Positions 43,228-52,050 of a DNA stretch of 64,000 nucleotides are shown piece after piece. Numbering within the stretch: position 1 is the stretch's first letter; each line of letters opens with the position of its first letter. Under the pieces are notes generated by a model that was not told the origin of the DNA, did not search any database, and saw only the letters and a program-made list of their open reading frames with translations. The position numbers were made by a program, and so were the translations under genes. Origin of the DNA: Marinicella meishanensis (GTDB taxonomy: Bacteria; Pseudomonadota; Gammaproteobacteria; Xanthomonadales; Marinicellaceae); assembly GCF_019931145.1 (NCBI RefSeq), contig NZ_JAIOUV010000004.1, positions 62,001 to 126,000 on the forward strand, given 5' to 3'.

Positions 43228-44487
43228 ATGAACGCCACTGCCCAACCCACCCGCTTGCTGGCCACCCAAGTTTTGTATCAAGTGGTGCACAAACAACAAC
43301 ACCTGAAAGCGGCCTTGCAAGCTGGGGTCCCCAACACCTTGCCAGCCGCCGATCGGGCTTGGATTCAAAACATTTGCTACCAGACCCTGCGCCACCACCA
43401 AAACCTGGAAGCGCGGTGGCATAAATTCGTCGACAAACCGGTCAAAGACAAGTGGTTGAGCACCCTGTTGACCTTGAGTGTGGGTCAAAAAGTTCAGCTG
43501 CAAACCCCCGACCACGCGGTGGTCAACGAGGCCATCAAAGCCGCCAAGAAAATGCGCAAGGCCTGGGCCGCCGGCCTGCTCAACAAAGTTTTGAAGTTGA
43601 CCCTGGCTGACACAGATTTCAAGCCCAGCACCGAATCGGCGCAACTGAATCACACGGCCTGGTGGCTGGATTTGTTGCGCAAGGACTGGCCGGACCATTG
43701 GCGTCAAATCGTCGACGCCAACAACCAAGCACCGCCCTTGTGGGTGCGCAGTGAATTGGACTGGTCCGCGCAGTCGGGACAACCACACCCGCACTTGGCC
43801 CAAGCCTGGCGCCTGACCGACACCGGCACCCCGATCCATGAGGCCTTACAAGCCGGCACCCTGTCGGTGCAAGATGCCGCGGCCCAATACGCCGCCCACC
43901 TGTTGGCACCAGAAGGTCACGATCGGGTGTTGGACGCCTGCGCTGCACCCGGTGGCAAAAGCGCTCACCTGCAGCAATTGGCGCCGGGCATTGAACTGGA
44001 CATCCTGGAACAGGACCCGGACCGATTGGCCTTGGTCAAGGACAACTTCCGCCGCCTGAAACTTAAGGCAAACCGCATGATATTGGGCGATGCCACCCAA
44101 CCAAAAGAATGGTTTCAGGGGACGAAATATGACAAAATATTGCTGGATGTGCCGTGCAGCGCGTCTGGCGTGGTCAGGCGCCATCCCGACATCAAATTAC
44201 TGAGGCAACCAGAACACTTGAAACCATTGACCCAACTGCAACAAGAAATTCTGCGGCAAATGGCCCCATTGCTGCAGGTGGGCGGCACCTTGTTGTATGC
44301 GACCTGTTCGGTTTTTCGTTCAGAGAACGAGCGTGCCATCAAAAAGTTTCTGCAACACAACCCGTCTTTCAGCCCGCTGCCCATGGCCATCGAGGGCGCG
44401 GTGGACTGTGCCTTCGGGCAACAAATCCTCACCGGCTCTGAACACATGGATGGTTTTTATTATTGTCTGTTGCGGCGCACGGCATGA
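43228..44487 (+). CDS. rsmB: 16S rRNA m5C967 methyltransferase
   Basis: A 419-residue SAM-dependent rRNA methyltransferase. The N-terminal NusB-like domain (about 1-140, LLATQVLYQVVHKQQHL, VVNEAIKAAKKMRKAW) is followed by the catalytic domain with VLDACAAPGGKSAHLQQL for SAM binding and the two cysteines in LLDVPCSASGVVRRHPDIK and LLYATCSVFRSENE. The ATG at 43228 gives the NusB-like start. It lies 10 bp after fmt and overlaps the DUF4390 gene (ATGA). Confidence 0.96.
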   Translation: MNATAQPTRLLATQVLYQVVHKQQHLKAALQAGVPNTLPAADRAWIQNICYQTLRHHQNLEARWHKFVDKPVKDKWLSTLLTLSVGQKVQLQTPDHAVVNEAIKAAKKMRKAWAAGLLNKVLKLTLADTDFKPSTESAQLNHTAWWLDLLRKDWPDHWRQIVDANNQAPPLWVRSELDWSAQSGQPHPHLAQAWRLTDTGTPIHEALQAGTLSVQDAAAQYAAHLLAPEGHDRVLDACAAPGGKSAHLQQLAPGIELDILEQDPDRLALVKDNFRRLKLKANRMILGDATQPKEWFQGTKYDKILLDVPCSASGVVRRHPDIKLLRQPEHLKPLTQLQQEILRQMAPLLQVGGTLLYATCSVFRSENERAIKKFLQHNPSFSPLPMAIEGAVDCAFGQQILTGSEHMDGFYYCLLRRTA

Positions 44488-45035
44488 GGCGGCCATCCAC
44501 CATCGCTGTGCTGTTGTTGGCTTGGGCCTGGGTCACCGCCGCCACCGAGTTCACGGGGGTCGATCAACAGCGGCTGGGGCCGGAATTACTCATCACCCCT
44601 CAATTCGATATCCAACTTTCTGACAAAGTCACCCAAGCCATCCAAAGCGGCATCGTCATCACGTTTGTCATGCAAGTGCAGCTCAAGCAATCGGTGGATT
44701 GGTGGCTGGACCGCCAAATCGACCACAAAATCCAAACCATGCAAGTGCGGTATTTTTCACTCAGCAGCCAGTACCAACTGCACAACCGCAACACCAACAC
44801 CAAACAAAGTTTTGCCAACCTCAATGGCTTGCTGGCGCACATGGGTGGGGCCACCACCTTCAGTTTTCAGGCCGAACCAGCGGCTGACTATCTGCAAACA
44901 CGCTTGTTTTTAGACAAACAAGCCCTGCCCTCCATCATGCAGCTGCCCAATGTGTTTGATCCGGATTGGAACCTCAACACCGACTGGCAAGTACACCCAC
45001 TGAACCTCACCACTGACCCGGAAACCAGCCCATGA
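44484..45035 (+). CDS. DUF4390 exported protein
   Basis: A 183-residue protein with an N-terminal signal segment (RRPSTIAVLLLAWAWVTAA) and a DUF4390 domain: LLITPQFDIQLSDKVTQAIQ, GIVITFVMQVQLKQ, WWLDRQIDHKIQTMQVRY and the terminal WNLNTDWQVHPLN. Proteins of this family lie almost always between rsmB and ntrY, as here, with 4-bp overlaps on both sides. It probably works in the periplasm with the sensor kinase, perhaps as a ligand-binding partner. That is inference from context. Confidence 0.88.
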   Translation: MRRPSTIAVLLLAWAWVTAATEFTGVDQQRLGPELLITPQFDIQLSDKVTQAIQSGIVITFVMQVQLKQSVDWWLDRQIDHKIQTMQVRYFSLSSQYQLHNRNTNTKQSFANLNGLLAHMGGATTFSFQAEPAADYLQTRLFLDKQALPSIMQLPNVFDPDWNLNTDWQVHPLNLTTDPETSP

Positions 45036-47188
45036 AGAAACGCTTGCAGTCGTTTCTGATGAATAAGAACCTGCCAATCTTTGTGTTGGTGTTCACTTTA
45101 TTGGTGGCCCTGTATTTGTTGGGAACTGCGGTGCAAGGCGAAGAACACTTCAACCGCATCTACATTTGGCTGTTTGCCGCATCGGTGTTGGCGGTGGTGA
45201 TTTTGATTCTGATCATCATCCAGCGCATTGTCTGGCTGGTGATCAAACGCCGCAACAAAGAACCCGGCATTCAACTGACCACGCGCATGGTGTTGATGTT
45301 CACGGGCTTGTCTTTGCCGCCGGTGATTGTGTTGTATTTGTTTGCCACCATGTTGGTCAACCAATACGTTGATTCCTGGTTTGATGTGGCGACCGATGAA
45401 GCCTTGAATGATGCGATTTCTTTGGGCAACATCTTTCTGGACACCCAGACCAACACCCATTTGAACACCGGTCGTGACATGGCGGCCGAATTGGCCGAAG
45501 TGGATCCATTGAACCAAGGCATATACTTGGATCGCTTGCTGGACAATTCCAAAGCCAACTCCCTGACCATTTACAGTGCCGATGGCTTGTTGCTGTTTTC
45601 CAATTCACTGGACCCTTTGAAATTTGTGTCACCCAATTTGCCGCAAAGCACCATCACCGAGTTGAACAACAACCGCATCCTGGCCCGGGTTGAACCCTCA
45701 GCAGATGAGGGCTTGCAAGTGCGGGTGGCGGTGCCAATCAGCAGCAACCGCTCGATCAACATCGGACAAAATCGCATCTTGCAGGGCTTGTTTCCGATTC
45801 CTGAAGAATATGAAAGCTTGGCCATCAACATCGAAACCCAGTACCACGAGTACAACAAACAAAATTTCCAGCGGCAACAACTGAAAAGCACCTTCATGAT
45901 TATCCTATCCATTGTGTTGTTGATCAGCGTGTTGTTGGCCATGTTGCGGGCTTTTTCTTCCGCCCGGCGTTTGGTTGAACCCATCAAAATGTTGTCCGAA
46001 GCCACCGACGCCATCACCCGCGGCAACTTCAGCCGGGTGATCCCGGTGGCCTCCAACGATGAGCTGGGCTTGTTGGTGGAATCGTTCAATTCCATGTCGA
46101 CCCAAATCGCCACCTCCAGCGCCCTGGCCCACCGGGCCCAGAGTGAGGCCGAGAACCAACGGGCCTATCTGGAAAGCGTGATGTCGCATTTGACCAGCGG
46201 GGTGATCAGCATCGACAACGATTTCCTGATTCGCCTGAGCAATGAAGCCACCCACAAAATTTTGCACTTGTCCGATCGCAGCCTGATCAACCAAAACATC
46301 GACTTCATTGCCATGAAAAACCCCACCTTGTCGCCTTTGGTGGACTTGATCAAACAAAAAGTGGCGGACAAAACCCAGTATTGGCAACAAGAAGTGTTGA
46401 TCGCGGAAGATTCATTGCGCCGCATCTTGTTGGTGCGGGGCAGCCAGATCAGTGAAGCCGAAATGGAGGGCGGCGGTCACGTGATCGTGTTTGATGACCA
46501 AACCATCATCAACCAGGCCCAACGCGATGCCGCCTGGAGTGAGGTGGCCAGGCGCTTGGCCCATGAAGTGAAAAACCCCCTGACCCCGATTCAGTTGTCG
46601 GCCGAACGCATGCACATGCGCTTCAGTGGCAAGCTGAGCCAGGAAGAAGACGAAATCCTGGATCGCGCCACCCAAACCATCGTCTCCCAAGTGGAAAATT
46701 TAAAGACCCTGGTCAACGCCTTCTCAGACTATGCCAAACCGCCGGAGTTGAAAAAAGAGTTGGGCGGGTTCAATCCTTTGATCAACGAAATGGTGGACCT
46801 GTACAGCCTGTCCCACCCAGGCATCATCTTCAACGTGCAGCTGGCCGATCCAGAGCCACAAATGCTGCTGGATCGGGGCCGCATACGCCAATTGTTGACC
46901 AACCTGATCAAGAATGCCCAAGAAAGCGTGGACCAAGGCGACATCCGCATTGACATCAGCACCGAGACCACCGGCGAGCAAATGATCCTCACGGTCAAAG
47001 ACAACGGCCACGGGTTTGCCCCAAACATCATTGATCACGTGTTTGAGCCCTATGAAACCACCAAAAAAGGTGGCTCGGGACTGGGCCTGGCCATCGTCAA
47101 AAAAATCGTCGAAGAACACGGCGGCTCCATCCGCGTGGACAACCACCAACACGGCGCCGTCATCACCATCCATTTACCGGTGGCCTGA
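45032..47188 (+). CDS. ntrY: NtrY-like sensor histidine kinase
   Basis: A 718-residue membrane kinase. About four helices (14-34, 45-66, 85-107 and 290-312) enclose a large periplasmic region (about 108-288). HAMP lies in ARRLVEPIKMLSEATDAITRG, and a PAS domain around 375-480. The HisKA box is RRLAHEVKNPLTPIQ (His511), N-box LLTNLIKNAQES, and G-boxes VKDNGHGF and GGSGLGLAIVKK. This is the NtrY of NtrYX, linked to nitrogen and redox or envelope control. The cognate NtrX gene normally follows but is missing here. The phosphorylation residues are intact. Confidence 0.92.
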   Translation: MKKRLQSFLMNKNLPIFVLVFTLLVALYLLGTAVQGEEHFNRIYIWLFAASVLAVVILILIIIQRIVWLVIKRRNKEPGIQLTTRMVLMFTGLSLPPVIVLYLFATMLVNQYVDSWFDVATDEALNDAISLGNIFLDTQTNTHLNTGRDMAAELAEVDPLNQGIYLDRLLDNSKANSLTIYSADGLLLFSNSLDPLKFVSPNLPQSTITELNNNRILARVEPSADEGLQVRVAVPISSNRSINIGQNRILQGLFPIPEEYESLAINIETQYHEYNKQNFQRQQLKSTFMIILSIVLLISVLLAMLRAFSSARRLVEPIKMLSEATDAITRGNFSRVIPVASNDELGLLVESFNSMSTQIATSSALAHRAQSEAENQRAYLESVMSHLTSGVISIDNDFLIRLSNEATHKILHLSDRSLINQNIDFIAMKNPTLSPLVDLIKQKVADKTQYWQQEVLIAEDSLRRILLVRGSQISEAEMEGGGHVIVFDDQTIINQAQRDAAWSEVARRLAHEVKNPLTPIQLSAERMHMRFSGKLSQEEDEILDRATQTIVSQVENLKTLVNAFSDYAKPPELKKELGGFNPLINEMVDLYSLSHPGIIFNVQLADPEPQMLLDRGRIRQLLTNLIKNAQESVDQGDIRIDISTETTGEQMILTVKDNGHGFAPNIIDHVFEPYETTKKGGSGLGLAIVKKIVEEHGGSIRVDNHQHGAVITIHLPVA

Positions 47189-47193
47189 ACCCT

Positions 47194-48588
47194 GTGACAG
47201 CCACCACCCATCAGCCAAGCAAACGAACCATGAAACGACAACTGAAAACCATGCAAGCCCTGCCACCTTTGGCACTGGCCACGCGGATCCAACGACTCAA
47301 AGCCCTGGCCCGAGCCATTCGGCACCATCAGCAGCAAGTGGCAGAGGCCATCAACCGGGATTTTTCGCACCGCAGCACCGAAGAGTCCTTGTTGGCCGAA
47401 ATCATGGTCTGCTTGGAAGAAATCAAGCACACCCAACGGCACCTCAAACAATGGGTTCGCAGCCGCCGCTGGCACGCCGACTGGAAATTTTTCCCCTCCA
47501 AATGCGCCATCACCCCACAACCCAAAGGGGTGGTCGGCATCATGGCGCCCTGGAATTACCCATTTAATTTGGTGATGGAGCCCCTGGTGGCGGCGATTGC
47601 GGCCGGCAACCGGGTGATGGTCAAACCGTCGGAGATCACCGGTCACACCGCCGCCTTGATCAAAACCATGCTGGCCGAAGTGTTCGCCGACGATGAAGTG
47701 CACGTGGTGCTGGGCGATGCCACCGTGGCCAATGCCTTCAGTGCCTTGCCCTTGGACCACATTTTGTTCACCGGCTCCACCCAGGTGGGCAAAATCATCA
47801 TGCGCAATGCCAGTGACAACCTGACCCCTGTGACCTTGGAATTGGGCGGTAAATCACCGGTGTTGATTGACCACAAATACCCGATCAAACGGGCGGCCAA
47901 AGCCATCGCTCAGGGCAAGTGGTTCAATGCCGGACAAACCTGTCTGGCACCCGACTATGTGTTGATCGATGCCGCACGGATGGAAGCATTGGTTGAGGCC
48001 ATCAGCCAGGTGACCACCGCATCCTACCCCAACCCAGCCGACAACCGCGATTACAGCTGTGTGGTGAACCCACACCACCACCAACGACTGCAACAATTGT
48101 TGGATGGGATTCCCAATGAGCAAATCCACCACTTGGGCACCGTGACCGAAGGGCAAAAAATGGCCCCCACCTTGGTCCTCAACCCACCATTGGATCACCC
48201 CATCATGCGACAAGAAATCTTTGGCCCCATCTTGCCCATCATCACCTGTGAGGGCTTGGCCGAACAATTGGCCTTCATCAACCAGCGAGACCGGCCCTTG
48301 ACATTGTACTTATTCAGCAACCGCCAAGCGGTGATCAAACAAGTGCGCGACCAAACCCACTCGGGGTCCTTGACGGTGAACGAGACCTTGGTGCAGTTTG
48401 CCCAACAAGGCCTGCCTTTTGGTGGCATTGGTGCCAGCGGCATGGGCAGTTACCACGGTTATCAGGGTTTTTTGGCGATGAGCCACATGAAATCCACTTA
48501 CTACCAATCGCGCTTGAACCTCAATGGCCTGGTTCGCGCCCCATACACCCGACTCAAACAATCATTCATCCAACTGTTGAATCGTTGA
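47194..48588 (+). CDS. Coniferyl-aldehyde-dehydrogenase-type ALDH
   Basis: A 464-residue NAD(P)-dependent aldehyde dehydrogenase of the short class 3 type that oxidises aromatic or long-chain aldehydes. Motifs: GVVGIMAPWNYPFNLVMEPL, AGNRVMVKPSEIT, FTGSTQVGKIIM, LELGGKSPV (general-base Glu) and FNAGQTCLAPDY (catalytic Cys). GSLTVNETLVQFAQQGLPFG and GIGASGMGSYHG follow. The C-terminus (SFIQLLNR) may form a membrane-associating helix. The GTG at 47194 overlaps no gene. The ATG at 47230 is a second option. It lies where ntrX is usually found. Confidence 0.93.
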   Translation: MTATTHQPSKRTMKRQLKTMQALPPLALATRIQRLKALARAIRHHQQQVAEAINRDFSHRSTEESLLAEIMVCLEEIKHTQRHLKQWVRSRRWHADWKFFPSKCAITPQPKGVVGIMAPWNYPFNLVMEPLVAAIAAGNRVMVKPSEITGHTAALIKTMLAEVFADDEVHVVLGDATVANAFSALPLDHILFTGSTQVGKIIMRNASDNLTPVTLELGGKSPVLIDHKYPIKRAAKAIAQGKWFNAGQTCLAPDYVLIDAARMEALVEAISQVTTASYPNPADNRDYSCVVNPHHHQRLQQLLDGIPNEQIHHLGTVTEGQKMAPTLVLNPPLDHPIMRQEIFGPILPIITCEGLAEQLAFINQRDRPLTLYLFSNRQAVIKQVRDQTHSGSLTVNETLVQFAQQGLPFGGIGASGMGSYHGYQGFLAMSHMKSTYYQSRLNLNGLVRAPYTRLKQSFIQLLNR

Positions 48589-48677
48589 GAATCGTTTAAG
48601 ACTTTGGATTATGTTGATGTAAATAAATGTAAAATTGAGTTAGAATGACTGCACAGCGATTTAATTGAAGTGATTGA

Positions 48678-49355
48678 ATGAAGGTATTTATCCTAGAAGA
48701 TGACCCGGATCAGGCACAACTGATTCAACACTGGTTGGAAGAAAAAAATCACCAGTGCCAATGCTTCGACAATGGTCGGGATTTCATCGAAAAATTACCC
48801 TTTGAACGACCGGATTTATTGATTCTGGACTGGAACCTGCCCGTCATCAGTGGTTTGGAAGTGTTGAGCTGGGTGCGCTCCAGTGAGCACCATGACCTGC
48901 CGGTCATTTTCGTCACCACCCGCAATCACGAGGATGATTTGGTCAAAGCCTTGGACCAAGGGGCCGATGACTATTTGGTCAAGCCCATCAAGCAAACCGA
49001 ATTGATTGCCCGCTCCCATGCCTTGCACCGTCGACACAGCAAAAGCATGGACACCTTGGTTTCGGTGGACCCCTTCACTTTTGACGCCAAAGAAAGCGTG
49101 GTGACTTATAACCACCAATCAGTCAAACTGACGGCCAAAGAATTCGAGCTGGCCCATTATTTTTTCAACAACCAGGACCGCTTGATTTCTCGCGACTATT
49201 TGTTGGAAACCATTTGGACCAAAAGTTCCTCCATCACCACCCGCACGGTGGATACCCACATCAGTCGCCTGCGCAAAAAGCTGTCACTGGATGGCAGCAC
49301 CGGTTGGAAGTTGGTGTCGGTGTATCACAAAGGCTATCGGTTGATTAAAGTTTAA
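48678..49355 (+). CDS. OmpR/PhoB-type response regulator
   Basis: A 225-residue two-component regulator. Receiver (1-115): acidic pair FILEDDPDQ, phospho-acceptor Asp51 in LLILDWNLPVISG, Thr in IFVTTRN, and Lys in DDYLVKPIK. The winged-helix DNA-binding domain (130-225) has LTAKEFELAHYFFNNQDRLI, the recognition segment SITTRTVDTHISRLRKKL and wing GWKLVSVYHKGYRLIKV. It heads a tight operon ending in a hybrid histidine kinase, its likely partner. Its regulon may include the operon. The upstream 89 bp are AT-rich and contain TAGAAT at 48641-48646. Confidence 0.93.
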   Translation: MKVFILEDDPDQAQLIQHWLEEKNHQCQCFDNGRDFIEKLPFERPDLLILDWNLPVISGLEVLSWVRSSEHHDLPVIFVTTRNHEDDLVKALDQGADDYLVKPIKQTELIARSHALHRRHSKSMDTLVSVDPFTFDAKESVVTYNHQSVKLTAKEFELAHYFFNNQDRLISRDYLLETIWTKSSSITTRTVDTHISRLRKKLSLDGSTGWKLVSVYHKGYRLIKV

Positions 49356-49371
49356 TTTCAGGAGTTGTCAG

Positions 49372-49767
49372 ATGGCAGAGAAAAACAACGATTCAGTGGA
49401 TCAAATCCGCGACATATTATTTGGCGAACAAACCAAAAACATCGAGAAAAAGTTTGCCCAGTTGGAAGCTGACATCAACAGCCAGTTCAACGGCATCAAA
49501 AAACAATTGGATGCCTTGAACAAACAACTGAGCCAAAACCTGAAAAAAGTGGAATCCACCCAGACGCAAAACCTGTCTGATTTGCAAGCCGACCAAAACG
49601 AACAAATGCAGGCCATCGAAAGCAGTTTGAAAAACCGCATCATCGAGACCGAAGCCAGCATCCTCGGCGAACTGCAAGAAAGGGCCAATGACTTGGACCA
49701 CCGCCTTACCCACCGCAGCGAACTGTCTGACTTACTGAAAAAAATGGCGGATCAAATCGCCGAATAA
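49372..49767 (+). CDS. Small coiled-coil protein of GTPase operon
   Basis: A 131-residue soluble, almost entirely helical protein with heptad-like repeats. NIEKKFAQLEADINSQFNGI, KQLDALNKQLSQNLKKVES and MQAIESSLKNRIIETEASI form a long coiled coil. It opens with DQIRDILFGEQ, which recalls the start of similar proteins found next to OmpA-like and small-GTPase genes in other bacteria. A good Shine-Dalgarno (CAGGAG) precedes it, 16 bp after the regulator. It has no known domain. A scaffold linking the GTPase or kinase to the membrane protein is a reasonable inference. Confidence 0.75.
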   Translation: MAEKNNDSVDQIRDILFGEQTKNIEKKFAQLEADINSQFNGIKKQLDALNKQLSQNLKKVESTQTQNLSDLQADQNEQMQAIESSLKNRIIETEASILGELQERANDLDHRLTHRSELSDLLKKMADQIAE

Positions 49768-49774
49768 ACAAACC

Positions 49775-51577
49775 ATGAGCAATGACCGCGAAAAACTCAA
49801 AGCCTTGTTGCTGAGTGAGGAAATTGCTCAATTAAAAGCCATCCAACAACTGTTGCAAGACAAACAACAGTTGGCCCAAAAAATCAGCGAAGTGCTGGAT
49901 CCGGCGGCGGACCTGACCATCGCTGAAAACCCTGAATTCCAAAAAAAGTTTTCTCGCATCGATCCCGAATCCTACGTTCAGGCGGTCAAAACCAACAAAC
50001 AAACCTTCATCGACGCCTTGTTGCCCATCATCGGTCCCATGATCCGAAAATCGGTCACCTCGGCCATTCGTCGGTTTGTTGCAGACGTCAATCGGGCGGT
50101 TGAAATGGGCATTTCTGCCAAAGCGCTCAGGTGGCGATGGCAGGCCTTCACCACCGGTGTGCCATTCACCGAAATCGTCTTCAACAACACCATTGAATAC
50201 CAGGTGCAACAGGTGTTTTTGATCGACAACCATTCGGGCATGCTGATTGAATTTGCTGGCCATGAGGACGACCTGCTGCAAGACAAAGAAGCCATGTCTG
50301 CCATGCTCACGGCGATCCAGGACTTTGTCAAAGACGCGGTGAGCAAGGACGGTGAGGGCTTGTCGGCAGCCGAACTGGGTGATGATCTGGTGTGGTTGAT
50401 CCACGGCAACCAAGCCAACTTGGCTGCCGTGATCAAAGGGGCGCCAACGGCCCGTTTGCGCGACACCATGACCGAATCTCTGGAAAGCCTGCATTTGGAG
50501 CAACATCGGCAACTGGTGGATGAATCTCGCTGGAACAACAACCCGGCATTGAAAAACGAATTGGAAAAACTGCTGTTGACCAAAGACCAGTCCAGCGATG
50601 ATGAAACCAAATCTGGGGTTAATTTTTGGCCTTGGATCATTGGCTTGACCGCACTGTTGGCCTGGTTGTTGTGGTCTGGTTACCAACGCCGCCAGGTCCA
50701 GAATGCTGTCACCGAGCAACTGCAGTCCACCCCGGGTTTTGTGCTGCAAAGCCTGCAGCACGACGGTGACCAATTCATTGCCACCGGCCTACAAGACCCC
50801 TTGGCCCGCTTGCCCGAACTGGACCATCCGGTGGTCATCAACAGCACCCCATACTTGTCTTTGGCCGATGAGGTGATCGGCCATCGGGTGAGCCAATGGT
50901 TGAACACCCCTGGGGTCAAGGTGTCCGTCAATGACCAGCAAGTCACCTTAACCGGTGAACATGACAAGGTGGCAGACTGGCCAGCCAAACTGCAGCTCAT
51001 CGGCATGATGCCAGGCGTCCAACAACTGCACGACCAAACCACCGAATCCCATGTCTTTGAGCTGGCGGCCTTTTTGCAACAACACCCGGCGCCCCATCAA
51101 CTGGTGGTGGCTGAAACCGATCAAGGTTTTGTGTTGACCGGCTTGAGCACCCCACAAGCACTGGCCGAATTCAGTCAGCTGCTCGTAAGCCATGGGGACA
51201 TTGACCCAACGGCCGTGACCACCGTGAACCCCACAGCTGTGGTTGATCAAATCAACCAAACACCCCTGCTGTTTTCCTCGATCAGTCGCCTCGGCCCTTC
51301 GCAGCAACAACAATTGGCCGAGTTGGCCCAGTCCCTGGCCCATTTACAAGCCGTGGGCGCGGTGCCCGCACTCACCTTGCGGGCCCAAAGTGATTGTCAG
51401 GGTTCGATTGAGGAGAGCAATGAAAACAACCAACGGCGCTTACAGCTGGTGTATGATGAGTTAAAGGCTTTGGGGGTGGATGTGGACGACATCGAGCTGG
51501 ACAACGTGCCATGCAGCACCACCACAGAGACCATAGACTTGAGTCGCATTGGCGTTTGGTTTGAGGTGACCTTATGA
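49775..51577 (+). CDS. Membrane protein with cytoplasmic domain and BON/OmpA-like periplasmic part
   Basis: A 600-residue single-pass protein. Residues 1-280 are cytoplasmic, with conserved-looking ARG-rich stretches such as IGPMIRKSVTSAIRRFVADV and RWRWQAFTTGVPFTEIVF. One membrane helix spans 284-302. The periplasmic part has a BON-like unit near 370-420 (PGVKVSVNDQQVTLTGEH to GMMPGVQQL) and a diverged OmpA-like C-terminus (about 490-600: LTLRAQSDCQGSIEESN, then NQRRLQLVYDELKALGVD), which may bind peptidoglycan. It overlaps the GTPase gene by 4 bp. The layout places a cytoplasmic platform for the GTPase opposite a cell-wall-facing sensor. The function is not established. Confidence 0.78.
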   Translation: MSNDREKLKALLLSEEIAQLKAIQQLLQDKQQLAQKISEVLDPAADLTIAENPEFQKKFSRIDPESYVQAVKTNKQTFIDALLPIIGPMIRKSVTSAIRRFVADVNRAVEMGISAKALRWRWQAFTTGVPFTEIVFNNTIEYQVQQVFLIDNHSGMLIEFAGHEDDLLQDKEAMSAMLTAIQDFVKDAVSKDGEGLSAAELGDDLVWLIHGNQANLAAVIKGAPTARLRDTMTESLESLHLEQHRQLVDESRWNNNPALKNELEKLLLTKDQSSDDETKSGVNFWPWIIGLTALLAWLLWSGYQRRQVQNAVTEQLQSTPGFVLQSLQHDGDQFIATGLQDPLARLPELDHPVVINSTPYLSLADEVIGHRVSQWLNTPGVKVSVNDQQVTLTGEHDKVADWPAKLQLIGMMPGVQQLHDQTTESHVFELAAFLQQHPAPHQLVVAETDQGFVLTGLSTPQALAEFSQLLVSHGDIDPTAVTTVNPTAVVDQINQTPLLFSSISRLGPSQQQQLAELAQSLAHLQAVGAVPALTLRAQSDCQGSIEESNENNQRRLQLVYDELKALGVDVDDIELDNVPCSTTTETIDLSRIGVWFEVTL

Positions 51578-52050
51578 AATCCAAAAAAGTATGCATGATC
51601 GGTCGCTTTGCGGTGGGCAAAACCTCACTGGTCGACCGTTTTGTGAAAAATCACTTTTCCGAAAAATACCAAACCACGGTTGGCGTGGCCATTGCCACCA
51701 AAATCATCGACGATCACACCAAATTCATCATTTGGGACATCGCTGGCTTCGAACAAGAAAACCACTACAAACCTTATCTCAGAGGCGCCCATGGCATCAT
51801 TTATGTGGTGGATGCCACGGAACCGGCTTCCTTGTCGACTTTGGAAGAGATCGTGGCCGACGCCCCTGAGCTGAAAGACTTGCCATCGGTGTGTTTCATC
51901 AACAAAGCCGATTTGACCGATGACATCAATTGGACTGAGGCCAGCAATGAACAAGTGGCTCAGTTCAGCCAACACAGTTATTGGACCAGTGCCAAAACCG
52001 GCGACAATGTGGAAGACGCCTTTTTGGCACTGTCAAAACACCTGTCGTGA
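51574..52050 (+). CDS. Ras/Rab-like small GTPase
   Basis: A 158-residue single-domain GTPase resembling eukaryotic Rab/Ras. G1 GRFAVGKTS (10-18), switch-I Thr in KYQTTVGVA (about 34-35), G3 WDIAGFE (54-60), G4 NKAD (110-113) and G5 TSAK (138-141) are all present. In Ras and Rab the G3 motif is DTAGQE, and here Phe59 replaces the catalytic Gln, so intrinsic hydrolysis may be slow or depend on a partner. There is no prenylation Cys at the C-terminus. The gene overlaps both neighbours by 4 bp (ATGA and GTGA), tying it to the membrane protein and the kinase. It is probably a switch in the signalling pathway. Confidence 0.9.
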   Translation: MKSKKVCMIGRFAVGKTSLVDRFVKNHFSEKYQTTVGVAIATKIIDDHTKFIIWDIAGFEQENHYKPYLRGAHGIIYVVDATEPASLSTLEEIVADAPELKDLPSVCFINKADLTDDINWTEASNEQVAQFSQHSYWTSAKTGDNVEDAFLALSKHLS

